Origin: Trichoplax adhaerens
Lineage: Eukaryota; Placozoa; Uniplacotomia; Trichoplacea; Trichoplacidae
Reading direction: 5' to 3'
NCBI RefSeq assembly: GCF_000150275.1
Contig: NW_002060945.1
Span: 7,242,239 to 7,306,238, forward strand
Length of the DNA: 64,000 nt
A program made the translations under genes and the position numbers. Positions 61,219 to 64,000 of the stretch are shown in pieces (position 1 is the stretch's first letter; every line of letters starts with the position of its first letter). The notes under the pieces are model-generated. The model did no database searches. It saw only the letters and a list, made by a program, of their open reading frames with translations, and was not told the origin of the DNA.

Positions 61219-63703
61219 ATGGTCAAGAAACGAATGAAAAGTCTTAAGGATTCGATGGAGACGAGATTTAAAGTAAGTAGCAATGGTTGATTGTACAAGC
61301 AATTCATTCTCCCTCTACAGGATTATTTGTACATTCTTTGCTGAAACATCATCTCTATTTTTATCCATAATCATGCTCGTACCCGTTATCAAATCATTGC
61401 CTGTATTTCAGGATAGGTATCAAGATATTCATTGCTCAAGGCTAATGCTAGTCATTGTTTAGTAGAAAAGCTACTATACATATGAAATGATCCAATTTGA
61501 ATTTGACTATATTGTATTGGCATTCCATGATGTAGATCAATACAAAAGTCAATGGATGATCCATGTTAGCTTATGCCACAACAGTCAGCCAGTGATTACT
61601 GTATCTTTTGACAAAGAATTCAAGGTAGCATTGGTGTAGGATAAAGGATAAGCTAGAAAATAGAATTGGACAGCTTAACTCTTTATGATATAAAATAATC
61701 AATATATACGAACCTACCTATAATGTAGATACATTTGACGTAGTAGCTGCAATAGCCTGCGCTACAGGCATTACATCCGTACGCCATTAGATAGACTGAC
61801 GTAGAGTAATAGTGTATATGTAACATTAGCTATCAACATTAGAGTATTCATGACTGATATAAAATAATCAATATATACGAACCTACCTATAATGTAGATA
61901 GATTTGAAGTAGTAGCTGCAATAGCCTGCGCTACAGGCATTACATCCGTACGCCATTTGATAGACTGACGTAGAGTAATAGTGTACAGTATATTACATTA
62001 GCCATCAACATTTAGAGTATTCATGACTTACTCTGCAATTCATTTCAACTACTGGCATATACAGTAGTACTATAATCCATGATGGACTGCTCTTAGCTAA
62101 TATACAGTATAATTGTAGTCCTACTACAGTATAGCTTACCTACGATACCGGAAGAAAGATACATCCACTTATTACAAACATGTACTGAGAGAGATACTGC
62201 AAACGTATACTCGTGTTGTATCAGCTACTAAAATTATAATATTCCTTCACTTATAGTTGCAATCCTACCTACAACTTACTTACAGTACAGGTATTGACAA
62301 AATAATACAACTACATATACGTATGTAGAAACATATTGAATATGGTATCAACCATTAAAATTATAATATTCATTCATGGCCAATTCAGTACAATGTATTT
62401 GAAGTAGATGCATTTAGTAATCCATGATACAAATTGCGGTCGTACCGTAGCTCGCTTATAGCAGGCATTGAGGAAAGATACAACTACACATTCGTAACGG
62501 TACAACTAATATGATGCATTATTTTCAAGAATTGGAATTCTATTACTCTATTTCTAACTTCTTCATTTTACAGTTTAAAGGTTTTCATGAACGTATTGCA
62601 AGCATTCGAATTGATGTCATTCATCGAGCTCAAAAAAGGAAATCAAACCCTGAGGTTGAGATAATAACATAGCAAACGTGATTATTATAGAAAGTACTCA
62701 ATTATTCTTATTCAAACTCTGCAGCTTCTTTACCCTTCTTGTAATACAGTATGTTGTTCTACTTGTGTGATCAAATGTACTCCTACTATAATGTTCATTC
62801 ATTATGTCATTTGCAAGAAATAGAAACAAATGCTCAAGTTCGTCTACATGAATATAGCATATATTCTTATCCAGAAAAGATTCGATATCGTTTAATCGTA
62901 GATAATTTTCTTATATGATGATTTTTGAATAAATTAGAGAGATAACTTGAACACTTTTAGCTAACATGTGGACTAGCAGTACAGTATAGCAGTGCAGCAA
63001 TTTTTTGGGGAGCAAATGACGTACTATTGTATAAAGTATATGTACATTCTTGTCTAGGGACATCCTAGCAACGAATTTATGAGAAATTTTATGTTACAAT
63101 ATATTTCTAGTCTAATGCAATCCTCAAACTAGTATTGTGATTTGCAGGCTAGTATTCCTTTGGATATGAATAGAGGCTATTACAGTATATAGTTGATAAG
63201 CAGTTGTGTCTTAATACTCTAGCTTAATTTAGCTTGTACTTACCTACGGTACGTTTTATAATCAGTCTAAGAATACACCACAATACAAGCGTTATTTGCA
63301 ATCCAATGTCTGAAATTGTATGCAGTCTATAACCTGAATAATTCTAATTGAAAATTAAAAATTGATATTGCATTCAAACTATTTTAATTAGATTTATAGT
63401 TTTTATATGTAGAGATAGTACTGTGCTGATTTATACATGTTGGTCCTTGAGATTTATATTGATCCAGATAAATTTTTTATATAAGGATGCCGAGACGTTC
63501 TTTATGGAAGCATTATTTAAATGGACTGACTTGAATTGTAGCACAGAATTTGGTTAGTACGTTTGAGTACTATAGTTTTAAAATTAGGATCATTTAAAAA
63601 TAACATACGTATAATTTTGTTATACTTCAATATTTCATCAGTACAATTCAGGCGTGAGGTTTATCACTATTGTCAAACTTTGCCTCAACTGGTCCATCAT
63701 AAG
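61219..63703 (+). CDS. UTP20: UTP20 homologue, first four coding exons (3' partial)
   Basis: Very large HEAT-repeat protein of the small-subunit processome, needed for 18S rRNA maturation in the nucleolus. Only the N-terminus is in the window. Exons 61219..61272, 62574..62654, 63486..63552 and 63642..63703 join in phase. They encode METRFKFKGFHERIASI then RIDVIHR, then DAETFFMEALFKWTDLN then FRREVYHYCQTLPQLVHHK. This tracks the start of the human protein (FLTFxERLxxVNIDIIHR, then EVETYFFEGLLKWRELNLTEHF, then FYKEV and QLVYH). The start at 61219 is the first in-frame ATG of a short basic exon. The donor of exon 2 (GAG|GTTGAG) is weak, but the phase and homology support it. Exon 4 ends at a good donor (AAG|GTGAGA) and the gene continues beyond 64000. 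Confidence 0.88.
61686..62030. repeat. Two-copy tandem duplication, 170-bp unit, in UTP20 intron 1
   Basis: The segment starting GATATAAAATAATCAATATA at 61686 is repeated starting at 61856 with few differences, including the palindromic AGCCTGCGCTACAGGC core. High identity indicates a recent duplication. Confidence 0.92.
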
Positions 63704-64000
63704 GTGAGAAAGTTTGTATCGCTTAACAAATTAAAGGGCACTCTATGCCATGTATTTAGTTATCATGTTCCTGTATTGTTGCTAGTATTGTAAATACTTA
63801 TGTGTATATATACAATAACAACTTACTTTTACATCATCGATTGTACATCTTATTCTTATCAGCCCTGATTAACTTATTGCTGTGTAGCGTGTTGCGTGAT
63901 TAGGGTATTACCATCTTTTTAACGGGCGTTATTTTCTGTTATTATATTCATGAATGAAATTGACTATTAGAATGAAATTTTTCAATTACTGAAGACATAT

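Overview
This is an AT-rich animal nuclear genome window with many short GT-AG introns and small exons. The splice phases work at almost every junction I read. The products are metazoan housekeeping and signalling proteins (COX5A, JTB, MRPL21, WDR77/MEP50, V-ATPase subunit E, ARID2, TMEM216/TMEM80, UTP20). There are no bacterial operons, ribosome-binding sites, CRISPR arrays, tRNAs, rRNAs or transposase genes. Low GC, compact intron-rich genes and easily recognised orthologues suit an early-branching animal such as a placozoan (Trichoplax-like). That assignment is inference from style and gene content, not proof.

Layout. 1-8.2 kb: the 3' part of COX5A (+), an unrecognised three-exon coiled-coil gene (-), a possible small membrane-protein gene (+), and a JTB homologue (-). 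8.2-12.6 kb: a repeat block with (TACTG)n/(CAGTA)n palindromes and a ~158-bp minisatellite. 12.6-25.8 kb, all minus strand: a single-exon beta-1,3-galactosyltransferase, six-exon MRPL21, a single-exon HSF-type factor, a diverged repeat field, and nine-exon WDR77. 26.4-33.3 kb, plus strand: a complete ten-exon cytochrome P450, then a TMEM216/TMEM80-family gene. 34.6-50.5 kb, minus strand: eight-exon V-ATPase subunit E, a palindrome-rich repeat block, ARID2 (about 22 exons, 7.8 kb), and a secreted SnoaL/DUF4440-like protein. 50.5-64 kb: a gene-poor stretch, a six-exon centrin-like EF-hand gene (+), two tandem repeat fields, and the first four coding exons of UTP20 (+), which runs off the right edge.

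The genes act in unrelated pathways: respiration, mitochondrial translation, acidification, PBAF chromatin remodelling, arginine methylation, ciliary transition zone/centrosome, rRNA processing and glycosylation. I see ordinary eukaryotic gene neighbourhood rather than one cooperating system. The most unusual structures are non-coding: a dispersed family of self-complementary TACTG/CAGTA arrays, a long hairpin in a P450 intron, and several lineage-type tandem arrays. Two genes (WDR77 and ARID2) each have one exon junction that is off by one nucleotide. Most exon models were derived by reading splice sites and matching remembered family sequences; none was verified by alignment software or transcripts.
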